Shown in pieces: positions 1-8,601 of a DNA stretch of 28,155 nucleotides (the stretch's first letter is position 1; each line of letters opens with the position of its first letter). The DNA lies in assembly GCA_002332755.1 (NCBI GenBank), contig DDBO01000218.1, forward strand, positions 1-28,155. The letters run 5' to 3'. The translations under genes and the position numbers were made by a program. The DNA comes from Bacteroidales bacterium UBA2030. GTDB taxonomy: Bacteria; Bacteroidota; Bacteroidia; Bacteroidales; TTA-H9. The notes under the pieces were generated by a model, which made no database searches, was not told the DNA's origin, and saw nothing but the letters and a program-made list of their open reading frames with translations.

Positions 1-556
1 CGAATACCAGAATGCTATCCGAGGGTAAGGGCATATTTCTGGCAATGGTAATATTAGCCTAATTTCCCCGGGTTAAATCAGCAAAGGCAGGAAGACATCC
101 TTGGTAGTCGAGCAGTAGATGTTGCTTTACAGTGCCTTTGCAAATCCTGAATTTAACCCAATCGTTTAACGAAAGAAGAGTGATATGTCCCTATCATCCA
201 ACAGGTAAACCTTTCTCCTCAGCTGATGCAAATCTGGCTTGGTAAACTTTAAAATGCTCTACCCATGCGTAGGAAAACTCCTCATATATTTTGCTGGTTC
301 TGTAGTGGTTGATGTATAAAATACTCGGCCTGCGAACAGCCAAGGTGAACTATGTTTACGGTTATACTACGCAATCCGTTAGAATATCTCTGACAGAACT
401 CATCTGCCCTATATGGCAGAATATTATGTTAATGAGTTGTGTCCAGCTATCAATCCCTTTGCTGTACTTGTCCCCCTCGTACTTTTTTACAATATCCGCA
501 AACAATTGTCGAGGTATAAGGCTTGTAATTTGCGAGAAAAGTGTTAATTTTACCAT
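1..556 (-). pseudogene. IS4-family (DUF4372-type) transposase remnant, N-terminal half
   Basis: Read on the minus strand from the ATG at 556, the first 60 or so residues have the DUF4372 N-terminal pattern of Bacteroidota IS4-type transposases (TLFSQ near the start, KKYEGDKYSKG, then SSVRDI). The homology continues past the stop in shifted frames: NGLRSITVNIVHLG, then EEFSYAWVEHFK, then RRKVYLLD (the usual site of the first DDE aspartate), then NDWVKFRICKGTVKQ, then LLDYQGCLPAFADLTRGN. An in-frame TAG lies at 59-61, followed by ANITIARNMPLPSDSILV. I infer at least four frameshifts, near 378, 270, 215 and 165, plus this stop, so the gene is dead. The catalytic C-terminal half would lie left of position 1 and cannot be seen. 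Terminal inverted repeats were not identified. Confidence 0.85.
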
Positions 557-1057
557 GGGTGTTGGTTGTTGTGGTTAATGTAAAATTATTCCCTATCGGG
601 AATATTTACAACTCCCTTTCTGTATATTATAAAATTATTTTGGACGGATGTGATCCTGAATGTTAAAATGAATCACTACGAATATAAGAAAAATTTAATA
701 AGGAACAAAATTATCTGATCCTTTATTGACTTGATTGCCAGGAGCATTTTTTACTTCTTAATAGAATCTAACTTACAGCAGTTTCATAATCGCTTTAAAG
801 ATAGCAGGCATACTACAAACCGGTCAACTATAAAAATCCATCCAGGTAATCCATTAGCAATTGCAAAATAATTGTCCAATGCGGATATATCCCGGAAACA
901 AACAACCTGGTACCAATTCTCATATTACCCTTAATAAATACGAAGCACCGGGTCACTCAGGTAATAACGGATATCTACAAAAGTCAAAATTACATTTTCA
1001 TGATAGGTCAGAGCTAATAAAGCTGAACAATTCCCAAAACCACGGTTAGAAAAATCC
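557..1057. other. Intergenic region without a recognisable gene
   Basis: This AT-rich stretch lies between the 5' end of the transposase remnant and the 3' end of the secreted protein gene. The longest open frame (861-1049, plus) has no recognisable motif or promoter and is probably chance. The right end of the degraded insertion element should lie just right of 556, but I could not define a terminal repeat. I saw no clear hairpin terminator for the minus-strand gene ending at 1058. Confidence 0.5.
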
Positions 1058-2377
1058 TTAATAATATTGCACTTTCCCTCCTCTGCTGCCTGACGGGCCC
1101 GTAAATCTATAGAATGTTACGAGATTGTTTATACATAAAGGCAAAAGTATTGCGCCACTATGTTCTTGAATATCAACGTTGATATCTGAAATCAGCTGCC
1201 CTAAGGAATTATAGAGTTCTAACCTGAATCTTCCCAATTGCAATTCATGATACTCAAGATAAATCTTGCCAGAACTTCCCTCAAGTCTGACATCCACCTT
1301 TATTGAATGATTTTTTGATTCCGCCTGAGTGATTAGATTTCGTGAATCAAACTCCATCAACTGCCACTGACCATTGTTGTGAAAGTACCAGTCAGAAACT
1401 CCGAGTTCATGGATAATGTTTGCAGAGTTCCGGAAATCAATTCCCAACTGAACTAGTGCGTGACCTTGGATACGTGCCCGACTGACTACCTTATAACCTG
1501 TATATGAAAAACCCTGTGGTGATATGTAGTTATCCGTCCATAAATGCCATATCCTTTGACGGTAGTCTGATGGATAAAACTCTAATATGCCATTATTTAC
1601 CGTTCCAGGGAATGGTTCGGGGTTGTAGGCCCCCGGAGGGAAAAATGGATATCGTAAGAATAACCCGCCATCATAAACTGGATGAAAAGTGGTGTAATTA
1701 TGTTCGCAAAGCAAAACAGAATCATTGCCATTATAACCATATACACGCAACCAGTCAATCTGTACCGAACAACTGTCGATCAACTCATTATCGGATAAGG
1801 CAATGATCCAGCCCAAGATTTTATTATCCGTTGCATAAGGAACTTTAGTATTCCGAAAGGATTTGTGGTGAGGAGCTTCATTAGGAATTCTATCATCTGA
1901 TGCCTGATGAGGTTGAGAAATATCAGGAGGATTTGGAGACACTTGTCCATATGGGCCCATTTTTAGCGAAATATTAAATCCGCTCCCTTCACTGTTGCGT
2001 GTAGTATATAAATCACTTAGCAGTTCGTTGTTGATGTAAACACGGGCATACTTTAAACCGTGACAATCAATCCTGTTGGGTACAAGGCTGTCGGAGTATT
2101 TGTTTCCACCGGCCACCCACCAATAATAATCGCCATATACCGGTAACTTGTACCGGATATTGAACAGCAAACGGCCATTTGGATCAGTGGTTGTGGATAC
2201 AGAGTATTCGTTAGGACCGGTATTGGTCATTGGAAGCGTTACGTATGGAATATAACCCATATAAGTCACATCGGATGGCTGGAAAGGAAACACAACCCTA
2301 ATGGTAAGATTGGTCTGGGCTTTCGAATTCAAAATACATAAGCTGAGTAAAATCAATAGGGAATTTTTCATGGTCAA
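1058..2377 (-). CDS. Secreted beta-rich protein of unknown function with a T9SS-like C-terminal tail
   Basis: A 439-residue protein that I cannot assign to a named family. It starts with a signal peptide (MTMKNSLLILLSLCILNSKAQ, cleavage likely after the AQ near residue 21); Met3 is an equally possible start. The N-terminal 130 residues look like an all-beta module. Around residues 200-215, IDWLRVYGYNG resembles the closing strand of concanavalin-like lectin/GH16 domains, a weak resemblance only. The last 55 residues (RLELYNSLGQLISD ... FYRFTGPSG ... GGKV) fit a type A T9SS sorting domain, without the usual YPNP opening. If so, the protein is exported by T9SS to the surface or medium. It is transcribed alone, with a good promoter 26 bp upstream. 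The neighbouring glycosidase operon makes a carbohydrate role conceivable but unproven. Confidence 0.75.
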   Translation of the reverse strand: MTMKNSLLILLSLCILNSKAQTNLTIRVVFPFQPSDVTYMGYIPYVTLPMTNTGPNEYSVSTTTDPNGRLLFNIRYKLPVYGDYYWWVAGGNKYSDSLVPNRIDCHGLKYARVYINNELLSDLYTTRNSEGSGFNISLKMGPYGQVSPNPPDISQPHQASDDRIPNEAPHHKSFRNTKVPYATDNKILGWIIALSDNELIDSCSVQIDWLRVYGYNGNDSVLLCEHNYTTFHPVYDGGLFLRYPFFPPGAYNPEPFPGTVNNGILEFYPSDYRQRIWHLWTDNYISPQGFSYTGYKVVSRARIQGHALVQLGIDFRNSANIIHELGVSDWYFHNNGQWQLMEFDSRNLITQAESKNHSIKVDVRLEGSSGKIYLEYHELQLGRFRLELYNSLGQLISDINVDIQEHSGAILLPLCINNLVTFYRFTGPSGSRGGKVQYY

Positions 2378-2402
2378 AGGTTTTTTATAAGCTGTTGCAT
2401 AA

Positions 2403-2433
2403 CAAAGATAAATATATTTTAAATAGAATACAA
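2403..2433 (-). promoter_or_regulatory. Bacteroidota-type promoter for the secreted protein gene
   Basis: On the minus strand, TATCTTTG at 2410-2403 exactly matches the -7 consensus TAnnTTTG. A TTG at 2433-2431 lies 20 bases upstream, in the -33 position. The start codon follows 25 bases downstream. Confidence 0.6.
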
Positions 2434-2493
2434 GTTTTATTTAGTCGAAAATCAATAATTTATAGGATTTAAGAGATATAAAAATTCTTTGTT

Positions 2494-2560
2494 CCGTCTC
2501 GTACGGGACGGGATATTTTTCATAACCTGCTACTACTCATATTGTATTCCTTCGGAATAC
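2494..2560. repeat. Pair of short palindromes, possible dispersed repeat
   Basis: The 18-bp sequence CCGTCTCGTACGGGACGG (2494-2511) is self-complementary apart from one T:G pair at two symmetric positions. Thirty-two bases later GTATTCC-TTC-GGAATAC (2544-2560) forms a perfect 7-bp stem with a 3-base loop. Neither is needed as a terminator for a flanking gene, because the GH3 terminator lies further upstream on that strand. They may belong to a dispersed palindromic element. Confidence 0.4.
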
Positions 2561-2640
2561 TCTCATGTTTATATTATTATATCTTATAAAAACCTTTCAA
2601 CCAAACAGGATTCAGCATACTTTTTTCTTATAATGCATAA

Positions 2641-2679
2641 AAAAACAGGACCTTGCATCTACAGCACAGTCCTGTTTTT
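2641..2679 (-). terminator. Rho-independent terminator of the GH30-GH3 operon
   Basis: AAAAACAGGAC (2641-2651) and GTCCTGTTTTT (2669-2679) are perfect 11-bp inverted repeats around a 17-base loop. The element lies 55 bp past the GH3 stop codon. Read on the minus strand it ends in a T tract. Its symmetry would let it work on both strands. Confidence 0.8.
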
Positions 2680-2733
2680 AATTCGCAAAGCTTATTCTTA
2701 AGTCTTGTTTTCCAGAAGTATATTATTTGTTTT

Positions 2734-5250
2734 TTATTTCATCTCCAGCCTTTGCTCTAGCTTCAGATCGTCAGAAGAAGAACCGGCGTGCAGGGTATAT
2801 GTACCTGGCTTAACCTTCCAGCCATTGGCACTGACATCCCAATGGGCAAATGAACGTTCATTGAGCAACATACGTACAGTACCACTCTCACCTGGCTGCA
2901 AAGTAAGCGTTGCAAATCCTTTTAACTCCTTCACCGGCATATCTTCGGCCTGAGGCGGAGCCACATACAGTTGCACTACTTCCGTACCTTCACGTTTGCC
3001 GGTATTAGTAATTTTCACTAATACTTCAAACTCCTTATCATTCAAGCGATTTACCTTCATTTCATCATACGAGAAGGTGGTATACGACAGACCATACCCG
3101 AAAGCGAAGGCGGGTTTAACATTATTTTTATCATAATAACGGTAACCCATGAAGATGCCTTCCGAATAAGGTGCATTTAATGAAGGGTCTTTGTAACCCT
3201 TGTAGGCCGGAGATTGTTGTGGAGAAGCAATAAAAGAGAAAGGCAGGCGCCCCGAAGGATTTACTTTTCCGGTGATGATATCGGCCAAGGCACGCGAACC
3301 TTCCTGCCCGGGGAAAAGTGCATCAATCAATACGGGCACCTTGCTTCCCCAGTTCTGCATATCTATGGCAGTGCCGCCGTAAAGCACAACTACGGTTCGA
3401 GGATTGGCCTTAACCACAGCTTCTATCAGCTGATCCTGACCATTCGGCAAACGCATTCCGTTTACCTTATCGTAGCCTTCGCTTTCGATGTAGTCGCTCG
3501 AACCCACAAATACAAGTGCTATATCGCTGTTGCGAGCTGCTTCAGCAGCTTCGGCAATCATACGGGAGCTTTCGCTTTCATTGCCAAAGTCATCCCAGCC
3601 CAATTGAATAACAGCTGAACCTCCATTTTCATAGAACTCGAGTTGTATATCGTAAGCCTGGCCGGCTTTGAGTTCCACGCTTGCCGAATCGACAGTGGTA
3701 CCATGGTCAGTCCAGTTGTCGATAAGTAATTTGCCGTTAAGAGTGAGACGCACCCCATCGTCGCTGGCAGTGAAAAGGGCGTATTTACGGGTTTGGGGAG
3801 CAATAAGCTTCCCGGTCCATCGAACGGAGTAATGATCCTTTTCGATACCAGGAGCAGGCGGATTGTCTTCCCAATTAAAATCAATATTAGCATCCACGCG
3901 TTCAAAAGCGGGCGTCCCTTCTGGTTTCATCTGATTGAAATACTCAGCCTTTAAACCGGGTTTACCATCGGGTGTCAGGAAAAATTGCGAAGGAATAGAC
4001 GTAAGCGGACTGGCAGCGAGACGAACCCCTTCGGCATAATTAATCTTTACTTTATCACCAGCCAGCTGACGGAAGACTTCCAACGGAGAAGCTGCAGAAC
4101 GAGGAGTTACACGAGAGCTTCCACCACCCCCTGTGCGGGCAATGGCTGCATTGGGTCCGATAATAGCAACCGACTTCAACGTACCGAAATCGAGGGGAAG
4201 CAGGTTGTTATCGTTTTTCAACAAAACGATGGAGCGTGCAGCCACCTCATAAGCCAGCTTAGTACTTGCCTCAGTGGGATCAGGCACAGTGAAATCAGCC
4301 GGACGATCGAATAAGCCGGATTTGAATTTCACATAAAGAATACGACGTACCATGTTGTCGATATCAGCTTGGGTAATTTCGCCACGCTGCAACGCTTCCT
4401 TAATATTCTTCTCGTTAAAATACACGCCAGTGGGCATTTCGAGCTCCAATCCATTTTTGATGGCGTTGACGGTGGAATGGGTAGCCCCCCAGTCAGAAAC
4501 CACCAGACCACGGAATCCCCAATCATTTTTCAAGATATCCATGAGTAGGTGTTTATTTTCAGAGGCGTACCAGTCGTTTATTTTGTTATAGGCAGCCATC
4601 AGGCTCAGGGCTTCACCCTCCTTCACGGCCATTTCGAAATGAGGAAGATAAATTTCCCGCAGCGTGCGTTCATCCACCTGTACATTAAGCCGCATGCGCT
4701 CCCATTCCTGATTATTCAGGGCATAATGTTTTACTGAAGTAATTACACCCTCCTTCTGCACTGCTTTTACATAAGCTACTGCCATTCGTCCGGCCAACCA
4801 GGGGTCTTCGCCATAGCTTTCGAAATTTCGTCCTCCGGTAGGAAAACGATGCATATTGATGCAGGGCCCAAGGATATAGTTGCGTCCTTTGAAAAGGGTT
4901 TCAAGGGCAAGCTGGCGACCATATGCAGCAGCCAAAGAGGTATCCCAGGTAGCTGCCAGCGAAACACCTGAAGGAAAGGCTGTGGATTGGTCCCAACGAA
5001 CACCTATCGGGCCGTCACTCATTTTGAAATCGGGAATGCCCAATCTTTCGTTATAAGCCGTTTTCATTCCCCGCTCGTCGGGCAATCCAGCCAATTGCTG
5101 AATCTTTTCTTCCAGGGTCATTCGCTTCAGCAGATCCTCTACTCTTTCCTCCACACTACGCGAAGGATCTTTATAAATGGGCTTACGACCGCAGGAAGCT
5201 AAAACTACTACAAAAGTCATCAAAATGGCAAACGAAAATTCCCTAAGCAT
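2734..5250 (-). CDS. GH3 beta-glucosidase with PA14 insert, lipoprotein
   Basis: An 838-residue glycoside hydrolase family 3 enzyme that releases terminal beta-linked glucose (or a related sugar) from oligosaccharides. The lipobox LASC gives a lipid-anchored Cys20. The N-terminal barrel spans about 35-320, with SVKHYALNN at 172-180 and the nucleophile Asp253 in VVSDWGATHS. The second catalytic domain is interrupted by a PA14 domain at about 430-560 (LKAEYF ... FTASDDGVRLTLNGKLLID). It resumes with SEGYDK at 590-595, where Glu591 is the likely acid/base, and GRLPFSF at 667-673. A fibronectin III-like domain ends the protein (about 735-838). PA14 inserts are known to shape the substrate pocket in this GH3 group. 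The gene starts 5 bp after the GH30 stop, so the two are co-transcribed. The exact substrate is not readable from the sequence. Confidence 0.93.
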   Translation of the reverse strand: MLREFSFAILMTFVVVLASCGRKPIYKDPSRSVEERVEDLLKRMTLEEKIQQLAGLPDERGMKTAYNERLGIPDFKMSDGPIGVRWDQSTAFPSGVSLAATWDTSLAAAYGRQLALETLFKGRNYILGPCINMHRFPTGGRNFESYGEDPWLAGRMAVAYVKAVQKEGVITSVKHYALNNQEWERMRLNVQVDERTLREIYLPHFEMAVKEGEALSLMAAYNKINDWYASENKHLLMDILKNDWGFRGLVVSDWGATHSTVNAIKNGLELEMPTGVYFNEKNIKEALQRGEITQADIDNMVRRILYVKFKSGLFDRPADFTVPDPTEASTKLAYEVAARSIVLLKNDNNLLPLDFGTLKSVAIIGPNAAIARTGGGGSSRVTPRSAASPLEVFRQLAGDKVKINYAEGVRLAASPLTSIPSQFFLTPDGKPGLKAEYFNQMKPEGTPAFERVDANIDFNWEDNPPAPGIEKDHYSVRWTGKLIAPQTRKYALFTASDDGVRLTLNGKLLIDNWTDHGTTVDSASVELKAGQAYDIQLEFYENGGSAVIQLGWDDFGNESESSRMIAEAAEAARNSDIALVFVGSSDYIESEGYDKVNGMRLPNGQDQLIEAVVKANPRTVVVLYGGTAIDMQNWGSKVPVLIDALFPGQEGSRALADIITGKVNPSGRLPFSFIASPQQSPAYKGYKDPSLNAPYSEGIFMGYRYYDKNNVKPAFAFGYGLSYTTFSYDEMKVNRLNDKEFEVLVKITNTGKREGTEVVQLYVAPPQAEDMPVKELKGFATLTLQPGESGTVRMLLNERSFAHWDVSANGWKVKPGTYTLHAGSSSDDLKLEQRLEMK

Positions 5251-5255
5251 ATGAC

Positions 5256-6728
5256 TTAATATTTAATGGTTTGAATAGCATGCGCAGGAATCTGTAAACG
5301 TGTCATCCCATCACCACAAATCAGGAGGTACTCCAATGGTTGGTCCTGGGTATTCAAAACAACAGAGACGTAACTACCGTCAGGGTTTTCGAATGAGGTG
5401 GCCAAAAGGGCGCTTCGTGATGGTGAAGTACTGAGCCTTCTGGCTCCGCGTTGGATGAATTTAGAGAAATGTCCAATGTAATAGTACGCCGGAGTGATGA
5501 ATAATTCACCGGATCGCGTATCGCCGTGCATAGGAGCGAAGCAGAAATTACCCACATGATTGGGCCCCCCTCTTTCATCGAGGAGTATATTCCAATCAGT
5601 CCAGGCTGAGGTGCCGTTATTGAAATCGTGTATCATGGAAATAGCATACTCTTCTCCATTCGGCCAATAATCGAAATGATCGGGAACAAAGCTTTCTACC
5701 GTGCCTTCAGTGAATATGATATATTTATCGGGGTAATTATCATGTACATTTCTAACATTGTCGAACATGGGTTTTCCACCCGACCAGTCTTCGTACCAAT
5801 GAAATCCTATGCCCCAGGCATATTTCGAAGCTTCCGAATCTGAGAAAATAACATCGGCGCGGTAGGGCATCAGGTCGCGATTGTGGTCCCATACAATGAT
5901 TTTTTTGTCTTTTAAGCCATTTTTCCAAAAGGTAGGACCTAAATAATACTTCAGAAAATCTCTTTCTTCCTCGGCGGTAAAAATACACGACTCCCAGGTC
6001 TGGCGAGCCATGGGTTCATTCTGTATGGTTACACCCCAGATCGGAACCCCGGCGTTTTCATATTCCCGGATAAATTTAACAAAGTAGTTGGCCCAGGCTT
6101 GATAATATTTGGGAAGGAGTTTGCCACCCTTCAGCATACTATTATTATCCTTCATAAAAGCCGGAGGGCTCCAGGGACTGGCAAAAAGCAAGGCCTTGTT
6201 CCCACTTATTTCCATGGCTTTTTTAATCAAAGGGATACGATATTTCATGTCGTGGGCAATATTGAATGAAGCAAGGGCACTATCGCCTTCATCAATATAG
6301 GTATAACTCTCACTACTAAAATCACAGCTATGAATATTGGTTCTGATAAAGTTGTAACCAATCCCTTTTTCCGGATGAAAATAAGCCTCAAGCATTTTGT
6401 TCTGGTTTTCAGGGCTCAAACGGGCAAAAGTTTCAGCAGCAGCATCAGTAATTGCCCCCCCAATTCCAATCATTTCCTGATATTTCTTATTCGGATTTAT
6501 AAAAACTGCAATTTCTGTCTCCAGGGGTTGACGGGCTGAATCGAAAACGCCGGAGACAGAAAGGGTCAGTCTCAAGCTTGTGTCGCGGGCAGTAGTGTAC
6601 ACTTCATACTTTTTATCCTTAATACTTACAGATGCTGGAACAGTGCTTTGCTTAGGATCACCCGAATTACACGAGTGTAAAATAATCGTAATCAGCACCA
6701 AAAAGATCAAATACCGATAATATTTCAT
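5256..6728 (-). CDS. GH30 glucanase/glucosylceramidase-type lipoprotein
   Basis: A 490-residue glycoside hydrolase family 30 enzyme and the first gene of the operon. The lipobox ILHSC gives Cys20. The barrel shows the family landmarks: GIGGAITDAAAETFARLS (88-105), LLFASPWSPPAFMK (180-193), TIQNEP (234-239) with the acid/base Glu238, and IIFTEGTVES (337-346) with the nucleophile Glu341. A small C-terminal beta domain closes at IQTIKY. GH30 of this type includes endo-beta-1,6-glucanases and glucosylceramidases. Pairing with a GH3 beta-glucosidase resembles Bacteroides beta-1,6-glucan (yeast cell wall) loci. That substrate is an inference: no SusC/SusD pair or sensor is adjacent. Expression is probably driven from the promoter near 6770-6803. 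Confidence 0.92.
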   Translation of the reverse strand: MKYYRYLIFLVLITIILHSCNSGDPKQSTVPASVSIKDKKYEVYTTARDTSLRLTLSVSGVFDSARQPLETEIAVFINPNKKYQEMIGIGGAITDAAAETFARLSPENQNKMLEAYFHPEKGIGYNFIRTNIHSCDFSSESYTYIDEGDSALASFNIAHDMKYRIPLIKKAMEISGNKALLFASPWSPPAFMKDNNSMLKGGKLLPKYYQAWANYFVKFIREYENAGVPIWGVTIQNEPMARQTWESCIFTAEEERDFLKYYLGPTFWKNGLKDKKIIVWDHNRDLMPYRADVIFSDSEASKYAWGIGFHWYEDWSGGKPMFDNVRNVHDNYPDKYIIFTEGTVESFVPDHFDYWPNGEEYAISMIHDFNNGTSAWTDWNILLDERGGPNHVGNFCFAPMHGDTRSGELFITPAYYYIGHFSKFIQRGARRLSTSPSRSALLATSFENPDGSYVSVVLNTQDQPLEYLLICGDGMTRLQIPAHAIQTIKY

Positions 6729-6769
6729 ATTTTGAGGTTTATTAGTTATAAGATTTCATTTGTTAGTGG

Positions 6770-6803
6770 CAAATATACACCAAGCAGAATTTTATTTAAC
6801 AAA
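6770..6803 (-). promoter_or_regulatory. Promoter for the GH30-GH3 operon
   Basis: On the minus strand, TATATTTG at 6777-6770 matches TAnnTTTG. A TTTG at 6803-6800 lies 22 bases upstream as a possible -33 element. The GH30 start codon is 41 bases downstream. Confidence 0.5.
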
Positions 6804-7061
6804 AAAACATAAAATTTTTCTGTAGCCTGACTTGTGGCTATGTGAAAAGTTGCTTAAAAACCAAAACCACGCATGTAGGTATGAATTCAAACAAAAAAAT
6901 TGGCCGGGTAGGTTTAGTCACGAATGTTGTTGGTATTCAGATGAATTCATGGTTCATAAACAAAAATGACAATAATTTCATTTGGAATACCGGGTTTTGG
7001 GTTCTCTTCTTAGGGGGCTGGCATTAAAACAAAGATTTATCTAAATATTAAAACAAATCAT

Positions 7062-7069
7062 TATCTTTG
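7062..7069 (+). promoter_or_regulatory. -7 element for the FadL-like outer-membrane protein
   Basis: TATCTTTG is a perfect TAnnTTTG match 28 bp before the ATG at 7098. No clear -33 TTTG is present at the usual distance. Confidence 0.5.
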
Positions 7070-7097
7070 AACGTCAAAAACAAAAAAACCAACCTTT

Positions 7098-8480
7098 ATG
7101 AGCAGAAACCTTACCATGAGTCTAAGAATGAAAGCATTAGGGCTTATTTCAGCCTTACTCCTGACACAGTTGGCCTTTGCTACCGACGGATATTTCACTT
7201 TAGGTTATGGAGCCAGAAGCAACGGAATGGCCGGTGCGGGAGTTGCGCTTTATGGGAATTCCCTTTTTGGAGCCACAAATCCTGCCGGAATGGTCTATTT
7301 AGGCAAAACCTATGGCATTAGCGTAGGATTATTTAATCCCATGAGATCCTTTGAAGTTACAGGGGCTCGGTCGATGCCTATGCCGGGTATGTTTCCTCCC
7401 CCTTTTGGTTTACAGCCCGGAACAACCTTCAGTGGAAGCACCTTTTTCCCCATGCCGGCATTTGCAGCTAACTTTTCGTTAGGTGAAAAAAATGCTCTGG
7501 GGGTATCACTTTATGGCAATGGAGGCATGAATACCGACTATAATGCCAAAGTGTTTTATTCCCCTTATCTAGACGGACCTGTGATGCCTGGAGGAATGAA
7601 CCCCATGAGCGGTATTGAAGCCCCTACAGGCATTAACCTTATGCAAATGTTTGGTGCATTTACTTTCTCTCACAAATTCAACGACAATTTCAGCCTGGGT
7701 GTAAGTGGTATTGCAGCCTGGCAGTCGTTTGAGGCCAAAGGCCTACAGGCATTTGCCAATTTTGGCATGTCATCCGATCCTGCCAGCCTCACCAACAATG
7801 GAAGTTCCACTTCATTGGGATTTGGAGGGAAAATAGGCATTTTAGCTAACGTGATTCCTCAGCTTAGTGTTGGTGCTACATTCCAAACACCTCTGTTTAT
7901 GGGTGCTTTCAAAGAATACAAAGGATTGTTTGCCGAAGGGGGTAAGTTCAATGTACCAGCCAACTGGACTGTAGGTCTGGGGTGGAAGCCCAACGAAAAG
8001 ATCAATGTTGCTTTCGATGTGAAGCAGATCCTTTACAGCAAGATAAAATCGGTAGGTAATCCTTTGGATGTGATGGCCCTGTTGCCCATGGTTCCTGACC
8101 AGAACGGCAATATGATTGCCAATCCCAATTACAAACCATTGGGCAGCGACGAAGGTTCAGGATTTGGGTGGAAAGACATGCTTGTCTTCAAATTGGGAAT
8201 GGAGGCCTACATAGCCGACGAAACCCAGGTTAGATTCGGATTCAGCACCGGCAATAATCCTGTTCAGGAATCGCAGGTACTCTTCAATATTTTGGCTCCC
8301 GGAGTAACCACTCAGCATCTCACCTGGGGCTTCTCCCAGTATTTTGGCAAAAAAGCCTTAGACTTTGCATTTGTTTATGCTTTCAACAATACGGTTCATG
8401 GTGTCAACCCGCTTGACCCGGGACAGTATATTACCCTTCAGATGCATCAATACGTTCTTGAACTGGGATTCAGATTTTAA
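7098..8480 (+). CDS. OmpP1/FadL/TodX-family outer-membrane transport protein
   Basis: A 460-residue beta-barrel of the FadL family, which carries hydrophobic compounds such as long-chain fatty acids or aromatics across the outer membrane. After the signal peptide (MKALGLISALLLTQLAFA, cleavage before TDGYF) comes the family's N-terminal hatch pattern, YGARSNGMAGAGVALYGN followed by TNPAGM. The body alternates short beta strands with Gly/Pro/Met-rich loops and ends in LELGFRF, the terminal aromatic expected for outer-membrane insertion. The signal peptide proper begins at Met11 (7128), so the ATGs at 7116 and 7128 are alternative starts. It is a single-gene unit with its own promoter and a strong terminator. 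The cargo is unknown. Confidence 0.88.
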   Translation: MSRNLTMSLRMKALGLISALLLTQLAFATDGYFTLGYGARSNGMAGAGVALYGNSLFGATNPAGMVYLGKTYGISVGLFNPMRSFEVTGARSMPMPGMFPPPFGLQPGTTFSGSTFFPMPAFAANFSLGEKNALGVSLYGNGGMNTDYNAKVFYSPYLDGPVMPGGMNPMSGIEAPTGINLMQMFGAFTFSHKFNDNFSLGVSGIAAWQSFEAKGLQAFANFGMSSDPASLTNNGSSTSLGFGGKIGILANVIPQLSVGATFQTPLFMGAFKEYKGLFAEGGKFNVPANWTVGLGWKPNEKINVAFDVKQILYSKIKSVGNPLDVMALLPMVPDQNGNMIANPNYKPLGSDEGSGFGWKDMLVFKLGMEAYIADETQVRFGFSTGNNPVQESQVLFNILAPGVTTQHLTWGFSQYFGKKALDFAFVYAFNNTVHGVNPLDPGQYITLQMHQYVLELGFRF

Positions 8481-8507
8481 AGAACACAAATTCAATATTT
8501 TATTCTT

Positions 8508-8543
8508 AACCTGCTTCTCCAATAGGGGCAGGTTTATTTTTTT
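8508..8543 (+). terminator. Rho-independent terminator after the FadL-like gene
   Basis: AACCTGC (8508-8514) pairs with GCAGGTT (8528-8534); the stem is extended inward by wobble pairs. A T-rich run (TTTATTTTTTT) follows. It lies 27 bp past the stop codon. Confidence 0.85.
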
Positions 8544-8569
8544 ATAACACACCTATTTCCAAAGTTTTA

Positions 8570-8577
8570 TATCTTCG
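8570..8577 (+). promoter_or_regulatory. Probable -7 element for the TPR lipoprotein
   Basis: TATCTTCG differs from TAnnTTTG at one base and lies 24 bp before the ATG at 8602, just after the preceding terminator. A -33 element is not obvious. Confidence 0.4.
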
Positions 8578-8601
8578 CACATACCAAAACCAAACCCAAA
8601 A

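Larger units (their letters stand above)
2378..2733. other. Intergenic region with promoter, two small palindromes and a terminator
   Basis: This 356-bp gap separates two minus-strand genes. It holds the promoter of the secreted protein gene at its left end, two compact hairpins in the middle (2494-2511 and 2544-2560) and the terminator of the GH3 gene at 2641-2679. No protein-coding frame in it looks real. Confidence 0.6.
6729..7097. other. Divergent intergenic region between GH30 and the FadL-like gene
   Basis: This 369-bp gap holds two outward-facing promoters, one near each end (6770-6803 minus and 7062-7069 plus). The sequence between them has no convincing gene. ATGAATTCA occurs twice (6881-6889 and 6940-6948), but there is too little context to call an operator. 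Confidence 0.5.

Noticed and set aside
861..1049. Open frame of 62 codons in the left intergenic region
   Set aside because: No promoter, signal or known motif, and composition like the surrounding non-coding AT-rich DNA.
3214..3618. Plus-strand open frames within the GH3 gene
   Set aside because: They are antisense frames of a gene with full family motifs and show no independent features.
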